Origin: Corynebacterium lizhenjunii | GTDB taxonomy: Bacteria > Actinomycetota > Actinomycetes > Mycobacteriales > Mycobacteriaceae | NCBI RefSeq assembly: GCF_011038655.2 | Contig: NZ_CP064954.1 | Span: 682,001-746,000, forward strand | DNA length: 64,000 nucleotides | Reading direction: 5' to 3' | Part shown: positions 49,531 through 58,118 of the stretch, one piece after another | Numbering within the stretch: the stretch's first letter is position 1 | Layout: each line of letters opens with the position of its first letter | Made by a program: the position numbers and the translations under genes | The notes under the pieces: model-generated | Seen by the model: the letters and a program-made list of their open reading frames with translations, nothing else | Told to the model about the DNA's origin: nothing | Databases searched by the model: none

Positions 49531-51192
49531 ATGAATAACACTGCACCTCTCTATTTGGCTCAAGAGGCCCCGGAAGCCACCGCTGGCAACCCGATCCTCA
49601 ACATTGCCGTCTTCATCGTCTTCCTTGTCGTCACCATGGCGGTCGTGCTGCGCGCCGGCAAGTCCACCAAGGAAGCATCTGATTTCTACACCGGCGGCGG
49701 AAGCTTCTCTGGCCGTCAAAATGGCTTGGCTATCTCCGGTGACTACCTCTCGGCTGCGTCCTTCCTGGGCATCGTTGGCGCCGTGGCTTTGACCGGCTAT
49801 GACGGCTTCCTGTACTCCGTGGGCTTCTTCGTCGCCTGGCTGGTAGCCCTGATGCTCGTTGCTGAGCCACTGCGTAACGTAGGCCGCTTCACCATGGCTG
49901 ACGTGTTGTCTTTCCGCTTGCGGCAAAAGCCGGTGCGCGTGGCTGCAGCCATCGCCACCCTGTTTGTCTCCCTGTTCTACCTGGTTGCTCAGATGGCTGG
50001 CGCTGGCTCCCTAGTGTCCGTTCTGTTGGACATCCACGACTTCTTCTGGCAGGCCGTGGTGGTCGGCGTTGTGGGCGTGTTGATGATCGTCTACGTGCTG
50101 GTCGGCGGCATGAAGGGCACCACCTACGTCCAGATGATCAAGGCCGTGCTCCTGGTCACCGGTGTGGTAATTATGTGCCTGCTGGTCTTCGTCCACCTCA
50201 AGGGCGGCTTCAATGCGCTGTTTGACACCGCAGTGGACATGCACGCTACCTCGGACTACATCCAGACTAAGGGCTACGAGGCAACCCAGATCATGGAGCC
50301 GGGCCTGAAGTACGGCAAGAACCTCACCACCAAGATTGACTTCATCTCCCTGGGTATTGCCCTGGTGCTGGGCGTCGGTGGTCTGCCGCACGTGCTCATG
50401 CGCTTCTACACCGTGCCTACCGCAACTGAGGCTCGCCGCTCCGTGACCTGGGCCATCGTTATCATTGGTTCCTTCTACCTGATGACCCTCATCCTGGGCT
50501 TCGGTGCTGCTGCCCTGGTGGGCCCGGACCGCATCCTTGCTGCCCCGGGTGGTGCAAACGCTGCCGCACCGCTGCTGGCACTGGAGCTGGGTGGTTCCGT
50601 CTTCATGGCAGTTATCTCCGCTGTGGCTTTCGCTACCGTGCTGGCCGTGGTCGCTGGCCTGGCCATTACCGCCTCCGCCTCCATTGCCCACGACGTCTAC
50701 CACTCCGTTATCCGCAACGGTGAGTCCACCGAGGCCGAGCAGGTCCGCGTCTCCCAGATCACCGTGGTGATCCTCGGTATCGTCGCCATCATCCTGGGCA
50801 TCCTCGCCATGACCCAAAACGTGGCCTTCCTGGTTTCCCTGGCCTTCGCTATCGCGGCATCGGCAAACCTGCCCACCATCTTGTACTCCCTGTACTGGCG
50901 CCGCTTCAACACCGCAGGTGCCGTGGCCTCCATGTACACCGGCGTCATCTCCTGCCTGGTGCTCATCTTCTTCTCCCCGGCTGTCTCTGGCACGGAAACC
51001 TCGATGTTCCCCAACGCAGACTGGGCTCTGTTCCCGCTGTCCTCCCCGGGTATCGTCTCCATTCCGCTGGCCTTCCTGGTTGGTTGGATTGTTCCCCTGG
51101 TTACCAAGCCGGACAACCTGGAAGAACTCTCCGCTGAGATGGAAGTGCGCTCGCTCACCGGTGTTGGCGTTGAAGCTCCGGTTGACCACTAA
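49531..51192 (+). CDS. mctC: Monocarboxylate/acetate symporter of the SSS family
   Basis: A 553-residue solute:sodium symporter with about 13 membrane helices. It has DFYTGGGSFSGRQNGLAISGDYLSAASFLG (two elements around the sodium-site helix), GVGGLPHVLMRFYTVPT and FATVLAVVAGLAITASASIAHD. It is the ActP-like branch; the C. glutamicum orthologue at this locus imports acetate, propionate and pyruvate. Co-transcribed with the DUF485 gene and probably activated by RamA. A GGCATCGGCA word encodes ASA in a helix. Confidence 0.88.
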   Translation: MNNTAPLYLAQEAPEATAGNPILNIAVFIVFLVVTMAVVLRAGKSTKEASDFYTGGGSFSGRQNGLAISGDYLSAASFLGIVGAVALTGYDGFLYSVGFFVAWLVALMLVAEPLRNVGRFTMADVLSFRLRQKPVRVAAAIATLFVSLFYLVAQMAGAGSLVSVLLDIHDFFWQAVVVGVVGVLMIVYVLVGGMKGTTYVQMIKAVLLVTGVVIMCLLVFVHLKGGFNALFDTAVDMHATSDYIQTKGYEATQIMEPGLKYGKNLTTKIDFISLGIALVLGVGGLPHVLMRFYTVPTATEARRSVTWAIVIIGSFYLMTLILGFGAAALVGPDRILAAPGGANAAAPLLALELGGSVFMAVISAVAFATVLAVVAGLAITASASIAHDVYHSVIRNGESTEAEQVRVSQITVVILGIVAIILGILAMTQNVAFLVSLAFAIAASANLPTILYSLYWRRFNTAGAVASMYTGVISCLVLIFFSPAVSGTETSMFPNADWALFPLSSPGIVSIPLAFLVGWIVPLVTKPDNLEELSAEMEVRSLTGVGVEAPVDH

Positions 51193-51358
51193 TCCCCTCT
51201 AGGTACTCAGCGCTCTTTGACCAGCCAGTACCTTTGAAACAGCTAGTACCCCGTGTTCCTGAACCAAGGCGCACCGGGGTACTTCTGGTTTTCTGCCCCA
51301 GTTTCTCCCCCTGTGGGGCGGCTGGTGCTGTGCGGTGGGTAACATGTTTCCGGTGAGA

Positions 51359-52321
51359 ATGACATCTATGTCCGCGCCTTGGTCTAGGTCTTGGTCTAGG
51401 CCGCTGGGGTGCGCGGTGGTGGGGTGCTTGCTGGCGGTGACGGCGGTATCGGCAAGCTCGTGCACCCAGGCGCCCGCCCCGGACTTGCCGGTGGGGGCGG
51501 CACCGACGGAGGCATCGGCAGCAGTAGAAGCCTTGCGTGCCGATACCGCCGCGGCCGCAGCCTCCGCCGCACGCACAGCCGCGCAGGCCTCCACCACCCT
51601 GACCGTCCAAGCACCGCCCACGCAGGCCGACGTCGCTGCAGGCCTGTCAGGGGCAGTCACTTTTCTTCCCGATGCCTCTGCGCGCCAGATGTCCTATATC
51701 CGGCTGTCTGATGGCATGCGGATGTGTAGCCCCGGAGACAAGTATGCGCGCCCAGCGCTGAGCCTGATCAAGCTCTACCTGGCTGCCTATGTGGTAGAGC
51801 ACGGGAGCATTAGCGACAAATATGAGGCGCTGTCTATGGTGGCGGATTCTTCGGATGTCAGTGCCAGTGACTTGTTTGAGCGCTACCCGGAGTCGATTGA
51901 TGCTATTGCCGCGCAGTACCGGCTGGCCTCGACCCGCGCGGGGGAGCAGTGGGGGCACTCGGTGACCTCTACCTATGACGTGGTCAGCTTTATTGTGGCG
52001 CTATTGGAGGACGACCCCGCCCATCCGGTGCTGGTAGCCATGTCCCAAGCTCACGAGCTAGCTGCCGACGGCTACCAGCAGGACTTTGGCACTTCACGGT
52101 TGCACAATGTTCTGGGAACCAAGTTCGGGTGGTCCGATGATAGGACCCTACATTCCTCGGTGTCCTTTGGCCCGAACTTTGTGGCGGCGGCCGCGGTTAC
52201 GGGCTCGGCGGAGGACTTGACGTCTTTTGTTCGCAAGGAGATTAACGGTAAAACGTTGAAGGCCGCCACGGAGAAGTTCCTGGCGGCGCGAAATACGGCT
52301 AGCGAACTGCCTTGCCAATAG
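51359..52321 (+). CDS. Lipoprotein with degenerate beta-lactamase-like serine hydrolase domain
   Basis: A 320-residue protein from ATG 51359; 51335 and 51368 are other in-frame starts. A signal with lipobox SASSC is followed by an Ala/Thr-rich helical linker, then a domain resembling class A beta-lactamases. SxxK is kept as SLIK (Ser135, Lys138), followed by LYLAAYVVEHG. The second motif (SDVSASDLF) and the third (GTKFGW for KTG) are altered. It may be a non-hydrolytic or unusual transpeptidase-like protein. Its end overlaps the convergent gene by 23 bp. Confidence 0.7.
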   Translation: MTSMSAPWSRSWSRPLGCAVVGCLLAVTAVSASSCTQAPAPDLPVGAAPTEASAAVEALRADTAAAAASAARTAAQASTTLTVQAPPTQADVAAGLSGAVTFLPDASARQMSYIRLSDGMRMCSPGDKYARPALSLIKLYLAAYVVEHGSISDKYEALSMVADSSDVSASDLFERYPESIDAIAAQYRLASTRAGEQWGHSVTSTYDVVSFIVALLEDDPAHPVLVAMSQAHELAADGYQQDFGTSRLHNVLGTKFGWSDDRTLHSSVSFGPNFVAAAAVTGSAEDLTSFVRKEINGKTLKAATEKFLAARNTASELPCQ

Positions 52322-53219
52322 TGGTGAGCAGGTCGATCCCGCCTTGTAGCTGTTGCGGGGTCAGGCTTGAACCTCCCATGCGTGACGATAGCTGCGACAG
52401 AACGTCCTGGGGTGCAATCGCTGCGCCAGGGTCTACAGGGGTAGGCGCGGGTGCAGGTCGCTGCCCGGGTGTCCACTGGCCCCAGTCGCGCGCATAAACA
52501 TTATTGATGTCCACAACGACTCCATCGATGGTGGCTTGCCGGTTTTGCGGCAGCTGGTGGATGGTGGTGCGCGGGTGGATTTTGCCATTGGAGCCCCAGT
52601 CGTGCATCCAGTAGAAACTGCCGATGCCCTCGCGGCTGGCCCACTCGATGACGTTGTAGTTGCCATAGATACCGGTGCTGTAGCCTGCGGCGCGCAGGGC
52701 CGCACTAAAGGCTAGTAGATAGGGGCGAATGAGGCTGTCGTACTGTGCGCGGGTGGGGTTGTCATCAATAGCGATGTAGATGGGCCTTCCGGTGGGCCCG
52801 CCGGCGGCCTTGTGCAAGGCGATGGCCTGTGGGGCGTGCGTGGCGGCGCCTGCTGCTCCTTGGAGCCAGTCTGCAGTAGACGCGCGGCCAAATTGGTAGA
52901 CCGATGCCGTGGCCAGTCCCGCCGCTGCCTGGGCGCGGGTTTCTGCCAGCGTGACTGGTTTGCCTTTCATCCACTGCGCGTCCGGCCGACGTTGGGACAC
53001 GTAGCGAACTGCGCCCAGGTGGCCGGCTGCCTTGATTGCCGCAGCGCTGGGCACTCCTGCCGAGTAGTCGATGACGGTGCCTAGCACGGGGCCAGGAGCA
53101 CCGGTGTATGCGTGTGCCTTCGGCGCCAAGGTTGCGCTTGTGGCCAGCGTGGCAGCACCCAGCGCGGTGGCGGTGAGGAAGCTTCGGCGGCTGAGCCCGC
53201 CTGCGGGTGGGGTAGACAT
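52299..53219 (-). CDS. Tat-exported glycoside hydrolase-like protein (DUF1906/Rv2525c-like)
   Basis: A 306-residue protein with a twin-arginine signal (LSRRSFLTATALG, cleavage near KAHAY). The DUF1906 TIM-barrel-like domain has GTVIDYSAGVPSAAAIKAAG, YVSQRRPDAQWMKGKP, YIAIDDNPTRAQYDSL and TGIYGNYNVIEWASREGIGSFYW at successive strands. A Pro-rich linker and a short helix follow. The Mycobacterium Rv2525c domain is structurally a glycoside hydrolase-like fold linked to the cell wall; activity here is unproven. Confidence 0.85.
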   Translation of the reverse strand: MSTPPAGGLSRRSFLTATALGAATLATSATLAPKAHAYTGAPGPVLGTVIDYSAGVPSAAAIKAAGHLGAVRYVSQRRPDAQWMKGKPVTLAETRAQAAAGLATASVYQFGRASTADWLQGAAGAATHAPQAIALHKAAGGPTGRPIYIAIDDNPTRAQYDSLIRPYLLAFSAALRAAGYSTGIYGNYNVIEWASREGIGSFYWMHDWGSNGKIHPRTTIHQLPQNRQATIDGVVVDINNVYARDWGQWTPGQRPAPAPTPVDPGAAIAPQDVLSQLSSRMGGSSLTPQQLQGGIDLLTTIGKAVR

Positions 53220-53421
53220 GCAAGAACTCCTTTAAGTTAACCGGTACTGCAACACTAGCCCCAATTGTCACATTAGTAACGGAGTTGATGGCGTGTGTTG
53301 TGCAATGATCCTGCCGGGGTGGAGGCCGCAGGCCGTGGACGGGAATTTTTTTAACCGACGCCGGAACCTTTTCGCCTCTACGGCAGTCCAATAGAGAAAG
53401 ACACACTGAAAGGAGCCAATT

Positions 53422-54036
53422 ATGCGGGCGCAGTCCCTCATCACTGCTTTTGCTTTGGTCGCTACAGGCTGTTTCGCGCTGGCGGGGTGCGCACGTCCAT
53501 CCCCGCCAGGCCCGGAGTCTGTTCCTGTTGTGGAGCAGGCCAGCGAAGCCAAATCTGCCGATGCCACCGCGGCCGGGTTTGCAATGCCCGCACCGGGTCC
53601 CTTCGACCCCAATGCGCCGGACTATACGCCGTTTCAGCCTTGTCAGGACATTTCGCAGGAGCAATTCGCTGAACTTGGACTCAAGGTTGTCCCTGAAGAG
53701 CAGGAGCACTATCTTCCTTATGCTTGTCCCGTTGAATTACCAGAGCTCGAGGGGCGCGGGGCTTTAGCGCTTGTCGCATACCCGGATAGCCTGTCGCAGC
53801 TTTTGGATGGCCGCGGCTTGGTGATCGCTGAGGAACCAAGCGCCGACTTGCCAGGTGGCGCCGTTTTGGTCTCACAAGACCCGCTCTTACGAGGGGTGTG
53901 TATGTCGGGCGTTGAAACTCCGCGTGGATTCTTCGCAGTTGAGTATGTCAGCGGTATGTCAGTCCCAAGCGGCGTCACGCTGTGCGAGGTACCGACCAAA
54001 ATACTACGAGAAATTTATGGAGCTACAAATGATTAA
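53422..54036 (+). CDS. DUF3558 family lipoprotein
   Basis: A 204-residue protein with a lipoprotein signal (lipobox ALAGC, Cys23), a Ser/Ala/Pro linker that includes a TGCCGATGCC word (SADA), then a DUF3558-type domain: FQPCQDISQEQFAELGL, and Cys residues (YACPVEL, GVCMSGVE, LCEVP) likely disulfide bonded. Mycobacterial LppB-like proteins belong here; the role is unknown. GAAAGGAG precedes the ATG. It overlaps the next gene by 8 bp (ATGATTAA), so the two are coupled. Confidence 0.8.
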   Translation: MRAQSLITAFALVATGCFALAGCARPSPPGPESVPVVEQASEAKSADATAAGFAMPAPGPFDPNAPDYTPFQPCQDISQEQFAELGLKVVPEEQEHYLPYACPVELPELEGRGALALVAYPDSLSQLLDGRGLVIAEEPSADLPGGAVLVSQDPLLRGVCMSGVETPRGFFAVEYVSGMSVPSGVTLCEVPTKILREIYGATND

Positions 54037-55756
54037 CATCAATCTGAATACGCACGCCACGGTATCCAAGGCCCTTCAGGATTTGCGAATGATACTTTTC
54101 CGCGTCTCCTCAAGAAGTGCGAATGGCATGTCCTCCGCTTTGTCGTCTATCCCGGGTGTCAGTGAAGCGGGGGCGATTCATGGTCGGTTTTTGCAGGGGG
54201 ATCCGGCGTCTGCGCAGGAGACGTTGCGGAAGTTCATGGGACAGCTGGACTGGATCGGCGGCCAACTAAAGAATCAAGCTACTGCGTTTGCGTGGCAGGA
54301 CTCGCTGGCGGCGAAGACTCTGGACATGTTGCATGTGGGGATTAACCCGGATTTCCTGGAGGTTCGCTTTGTCGACCAACCCCCGGCAGACTACCAAACC
54401 CTTCACTTTGTCCCGCCGGTGGTCATGCTGCCCGGGCTAGACATTAGCCAGGTGGCCGCCGAAATCAACGCCATCGACTTAGCCTCAGTCGTAGCGTCCA
54501 GCAGCCGGTGGAATGATCTGCATATCGCAGCTACAGAGGCAGTGGATCAATTACAGTCGATTGCTGGGGCGCTGGCGAGTAATAACTCCGGGGAAGCTGT
54601 AGACCGTGCGGTAGAAACCTTAGGCACAGTCGCTGCCACAGGTACGGATTTTGCTGCCAACGCATTGTTGATGCAGGCGCACACATCCTTGTTGAACTCA
54701 CTGGGGATTATGGCCAAACTCCACGCAGCTACCGCAGAGGCCGTGATCCGGGCAATCCCAGACCTTGCAGCCCAAAAAGTCGCAGAACGCGCCGCAATTG
54801 CTTCCCTGCAGGGCCAGTTGCAGTTCATGGTGGATGCCTCACTGCCACAGATCGGTAATCTGGCTAGCCCTGAGATGGCTGCCGGTGGTGGCCTGGCTAA
54901 GGCTGGTATGAACGCGATTGCTGGTAGTGATGGGCGCTACGGCACTGATTCACTATCTATCCCGAAGGCCATGGTAGATGCTGCTATGGCAGGCCAACTA
55001 GGCCCAGGATCTTTCGAGGTGGCAGACGGGTTGTTGCGCCCGGTGGCTGGCATGGGGGCTCATGATACTGGGGTAGAAGAGTTTGTTCGTGGCCTTGGCC
55101 GCGATGTTGCGGGCATGTTTGGTAATTCCGTGTTGCCCGCTACTGTGGGGGAGTCGTTGACTGGTCCCACAGCAGCGACACTATCCGGTCCAGGCCATGG
55201 CGCAGGCGCTGGTGCTGGTGTACCGGGTGGTGCGCCCATTGGGGCAGCGGTACCCGGTGGTGGCTTGGTGAAAATGGGTGCAGCGGGCACAACCCCGTCA
55301 GGTGCTGGTGCTGGGGTTCTTGGTGGTGGTTGGGGTGGTGCTATGCCAGGCCTGGTTGCTGGAAACACTGGCCGCCACGCCGCCGGTCGGACCGGTGGTG
55401 TGCCAGTCGCAGGTGGTGGTGCTGGTGGCATTGGAGCCGCTGGTGGTCTCGGCGGGGCCGGTGGCGGTGGTGGTATTGGCGGTGGGGGTGTGCCAGGCGT
55501 TGGCGGTGGTATCCCAGGTGCCGGGTCAGGTGGTGCCGCAATGGCCCGCGGGGGTGTCACACCAGCCGGGGCTGCTGCGCAAGGTGGTAGGTCGGTGATG
55601 CCGGTGATGGGCGCAGGCGCCGGCGGTGGGGCGAATAATCGGGGTCGGGTCAAAGCGGTGACAACCAAGATTGAACAAGACGCCAACAAACGAGCCCTAA
55701 TCGGTGACTTGCCACCAGCAATCCCAGGCGTTATCGGCGCATGGGTACGGGAATAG
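54029..55756 (+). CDS. WXG-like protein with long glycine-rich region
   Basis: A 575-residue protein from ATG 54029, with GGAG 7 bp upstream inside the preceding gene. The N-terminal 100 residues are helical, with WIG at 75-77 between two helices, like ESX/WXG100 hairpins. A helical and Ala-rich middle follows to about 330. Residues 380-537 are glycine/alanine-rich low complexity. The last 40 residues (VKAVTTKIEQDANKRALIGDLPP...GVIGAWVRE) look conserved. There is no signal peptide. EspB-like or PPE-like secreted proteins come to mind, but no ESX genes are in the window. Confidence 0.7.
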   Translation: MININLNTHATVSKALQDLRMILFRVSSRSANGMSSALSSIPGVSEAGAIHGRFLQGDPASAQETLRKFMGQLDWIGGQLKNQATAFAWQDSLAAKTLDMLHVGINPDFLEVRFVDQPPADYQTLHFVPPVVMLPGLDISQVAAEINAIDLASVVASSSRWNDLHIAATEAVDQLQSIAGALASNNSGEAVDRAVETLGTVAATGTDFAANALLMQAHTSLLNSLGIMAKLHAATAEAVIRAIPDLAAQKVAERAAIASLQGQLQFMVDASLPQIGNLASPEMAAGGGLAKAGMNAIAGSDGRYGTDSLSIPKAMVDAAMAGQLGPGSFEVADGLLRPVAGMGAHDTGVEEFVRGLGRDVAGMFGNSVLPATVGESLTGPTAATLSGPGHGAGAGAGVPGGAPIGAAVPGGGLVKMGAAGTTPSGAGAGVLGGGWGGAMPGLVAGNTGRHAAGRTGGVPVAGGGAGGIGAAGGLGGAGGGGGIGGGGVPGVGGGIPGAGSGGAAMARGGVTPAGAAAQGGRSVMPVMGAGAGGGANNRGRVKAVTTKIEQDANKRALIGDLPPAIPGVIGAWVRE

Positions 55757-55788
55757 GGACTACGCTTTGCACCCCCAAGTGCTGAAAG

Positions 55789-55861
55789 GTGACGCGTTTT
55801 CTCCACAAACACGACATTGCGGTATGGGCGGGCAGTGTCTAAAGCGCAGAAAATGCGTCAC
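55789..55861 (-). repeat. Palindromic 73-bp element, copy B
   Basis: Terminal arms GTGACGCGTTTTCT (55789-55802) and AGAAAATGCGTCAC (55848-55861) are reverse complements with one mismatch. It matches copy A (29792-29863) in inverted orientation, including the CACTATGTTTGG next to its end. The rest of 55757-56092 shows nothing recognisable. Confidence 0.7.
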
Positions 55862-56092
55862 TATGTTTGGAGACCGTAACGCTTTAGCTTGGTGGCCGTA
55901 ATGTTTTAGTTTGGTGGCTGCAACGCTAGGACAGGGCTGCTAGGAATCGGCAGCGCGGGAGTTAGCTGGTGTTCGGAGGAATTCAAGGCGGGCAACCCCA
56001 CTCGCGAGAATGGGCTATCTGCAATTAGGATGCCCATGAGTGCACGAGGGCAAGAGATTTCTTACGAGGACTGATTCACAAAGCCGCCGAGC

Positions 56093-56563
56093 CTACTTCG
56101 AGTTTGGAAATACAGGCGTATCTGGGTACACGATCCCACGCGCTAGTGCGTAGCGAAGAAGGATTGCCCGTCGGTTTCTTTCTTCAGCTTTCTTGAGGCC
56201 TCGGAAATCGACATAGCAATGACCTGGCGCCTTCGGCGTATCAGTAATCACGGTGCTGTCGTCGATAGCCCTTAAGTTCGCTTGTCGTATTTCATCGACA
56301 GTGCAGGCCCAGGTACCCACAGATGGGCTATGCGCGTGAGAGTTATGCCAGTCAAACGCCTCCTGTGCAGTGACTTTAGCTCCTCGGGAATAGGAGGCTT
56401 TGCCGTTGTCAAAACTATTCGGGCCGAACGCCTTGGACGATGGCAAGCCGTCGGAATTAACCCACCAGTGGGGCGTGACCTGTCTAAGTAAGAGCTCGTA
56501 CATAGAATCGCCAGGTTCGCCCCCAACGACGACCTCACCGACGCTTAAGCTGATGTCAGCCAT
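56093..56563 (-). CDS. Hypothetical protein, downstream of an overlapping pair
   Basis: A 156-residue soluble protein (MADISLSVGEVVVGGEPGD). The core reads HWWVNSDGLPSSKAFGPNSFDNGKASYSRGAKVTAQEAFDW in successive elements, then SPSVGTWACTVDEI and CYVDFRGLKKAEERNRRAILLRYALARG. Similar small proteins with W-N-x-DG-x-PSS-x-AF followed by a K-x-x-E-x-K helix occur scattered in bacteria, without a known role that I can name. It overlaps the upstream gene by 8 bp, so the two are coupled. Confidence 0.65.
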   Translation of the reverse strand: MADISLSVGEVVVGGEPGDSMYELLLRQVTPHWWVNSDGLPSSKAFGPNSFDNGKASYSRGAKVTAQEAFDWHNSHAHSPSVGTWACTVDEIRQANLRAIDDSTVITDTPKAPGHCYVDFRGLKKAEERNRRAILLRYALARGIVYPDTPVFPNSK

Positions 56564-57026
56564 TGATTACCGGCACCCAGTTTTTAATGATTGGGGTGAG
56601 GTGATCTGGTGAATCAACCTCGTCGGAATCGCCGTTGGTCTGTTCGGGGTACAGACTGTAGGCAACGATGCTGGAATCAGCTTCCACCTCGATGGAGAAC
56701 ACGTAGGTTCCGGACGCCCATTCGAACAGCACGCCACCTTCTTCTGTGGGGAATACTCCGGGTGGAGGTGTCAAACCGGCTTGGCTGATGGTGGTGAGTA
56801 CCAGACCGGCCTGTACAAGGGCTTTTGGCTGCGGGCGGCGACTACCTTTCCCCATCCAGTCATCGCTCAGCTTGTTTAGGGATGAGAGTTTGCGAGCAGC
56901 AGGAACGAACGGGTCGTGGAGGTTTGTCTGGAAAGCGGCATCGTGAAATTTTGCGCCATCAAAACGGGTGCCTTCGAGCGTGATAAGCGCTAAGGCACTG
57001 TTGGATGAAGGTCGCTGCGTGGTCAT
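56556..57026 (-). CDS. Hypothetical protein, upstream of an overlapping pair
   Basis: A 156-residue soluble protein (MTTQRPSSNSALALITLEG). A helical N-terminal half (FVPAARKLSSLNKLSDDWMGKGSRRPQPKAL in two parts) is followed by a beta-rich half (GGVLFEWASGTYVFSIEVEADSSIVAYSLYP). The pattern of a helical region plus a sheet that starts V-x-F-E-W recalls small proteins found with phage-defence or toxin genes, but I cannot name a family. Coupled to the gene downstream. Confidence 0.65.
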   Translation of the reverse strand: MTTQRPSSNSALALITLEGTRFDGAKFHDAAFQTNLHDPFVPAARKLSSLNKLSDDWMGKGSRRPQPKALVQAGLVLTTISQAGLTPPPGVFPTEEGGVLFEWASGTYVFSIEVEADSSIVAYSLYPEQTNGDSDEVDSPDHLTPIIKNWVPVING

Positions 57027-57158
57027 GCCTGGATCCTACGCGATCTGAGACTTGAGTGTGAAAGAGGATTCGGTCTCGGTGGATAGCGGGATTGTTTCGG
57101 CTATAAGGTAAACAGCCCGTGACTGGCAAAAGCTCCCGTCAGTGAGCTGCAGGAAAAG

Positions 57159-57231
57159 TGCCCCAGAGAGGATTCGAACCTCCGACACCGGCTTTAGGAG
57201 AGCCGTGCTCTATCCCCTGAGCTACTGGGGC
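57159..57231 (-). tRNA. tRNA-Arg (anticodon CCT)
   Basis: A 73-nt cloverleaf on the minus strand: acceptor GCCCCAG/CTGGGGC, D-arm AGCTCAGGGGATAGAGC, anticodon loop CTCCTAA closed by CGGCT/AGCCG, and T-loop GGTTCGAATCC. The anticodon CCU reads AGG. No encoded CCA. Confidence 0.95.
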
Positions 57232-57295
57232 GTGGGCGGCGTGGCCGCCGGGGTACAAGGTTACCAGGCCGGTGGACCAAGTGGTAACGGGTGGG

Positions 57296-57583
57296 CTAGG
57301 CGGACTCGCCAGTGAGTTCACGCAGCTTGGCGCGTACGGCGGAGGCTTCCGGGTTGGTGGCGTGGGTGCCGTCGGAATATAGAACCGTGGGCACGATCCG
57401 GTTGCCGTCGTTGACAGATTCAATCCACTCGTTGATGTCCTCGGTGCCTTCGGCCTCCACGTCTACCAGGTCATAGGGCGTTTCGGTGCGGTCGAGGCGC
57501 TTGCGCAGGTTGTTGCAAAACGGGCACCAGTCCGCAGCAAAGATGGTGACGTGGGCGGAAGTCTGGGGAGTTTCAACGCTCAT
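57296..57583 (-). CDS. mrx1: Mycoredoxin (glutaredoxin-like)
   Basis: A 95-residue thioredoxin-fold protein from ATG 57583 (MSVETPQTSAHVTIFAADWCPFC); an ORF start at 57607 is also in frame. The active site is WCPFC (Cys about 19 and 22), and the cis-Pro is in RIVPTVLY. In actinobacteria it reduces mycothiol-mixed disulfides. It lies 1 bp after folA and is likely co-transcribed with thyA and folA. Confidence 0.88.
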   Translation of the reverse strand: MSVETPQTSAHVTIFAADWCPFCNNLRKRLDRTETPYDLVDVEAEGTEDINEWIESVNDGNRIVPTVLYSDGTHATNPEASAVRAKLRELTGESA

Positions 57584-57584
57584 T

Positions 57585-58118
57585 TTAGGCGGCTTCCTTT
57601 CTTTCATAACTGAGGAACTTGTACTTCAACGGCAAGTCGCTGGGAGGTATTCCGGGTAAAGTGAGGTGGCCCTCGGAGCTGGTGAGCCAGTCCGACTCCT
57701 GGATCAGAGAAAACTCGGCGGGAATAGCGGGGGCGTAGACAGCGGCGCTTCCTAGGGCGCCGCCAATGTCAGCGCCCATGAGGGTGACTTCGATCCGGTC
57801 AACGTATGGCAGTGCCGCGGCGTAGACCTGGCCGCCGCCGATGACCCAGCTGGTTGAGGGGGCATCGGAAAGCTCACGCACCACGGTGGCACCAGCAGAC
57901 CAGGGGCCCGCGGCCTGGCGGGAGAGCACAAGGTTGTCGCGACCGGGCAGGGGACGGAAGCGCGGGTTGAGCGACTCCCAAGTGCGCCGGCCCATGAGGA
58001 CGGGCGCGCCCATGGTCATCTTCTTGAAGTACTGGAGATCTTCTGGAACGTGCCAGGGCATGGAGGTGCCATCGCCGATGATGCCGTCGCGGGACTGCGC
58101 CCAGATTGCCCCCAACAT
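57585..58118 (-). CDS. folA: Dihydrofolate reductase
   Basis: A 177-residue DHFR: GAIWAQSRDGIIGDGTSMPWHVPEDLQYFK in two elements (Met20-loop equivalent and catalytic Glu/Asp region), PVLMGRRTWESL, and VIGGGQVYAAALPYVDRIEVT. It reduces dihydrofolate made by ThyA. Its start overlaps the thyA stop by one base (TAATG). Confidence 0.95.
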   Translation of the reverse strand: MLGAIWAQSRDGIIGDGTSMPWHVPEDLQYFKKMTMGAPVLMGRRTWESLNPRFRPLPGRDNLVLSRQAAGPWSAGATVVRELSDAPSTSWVIGGGQVYAAALPYVDRIEVTLMGADIGGALGSAAVYAPAIPAEFSLIQESDWLTSSEGHLTLPGIPPSDLPLKYKFLSYERKEAA

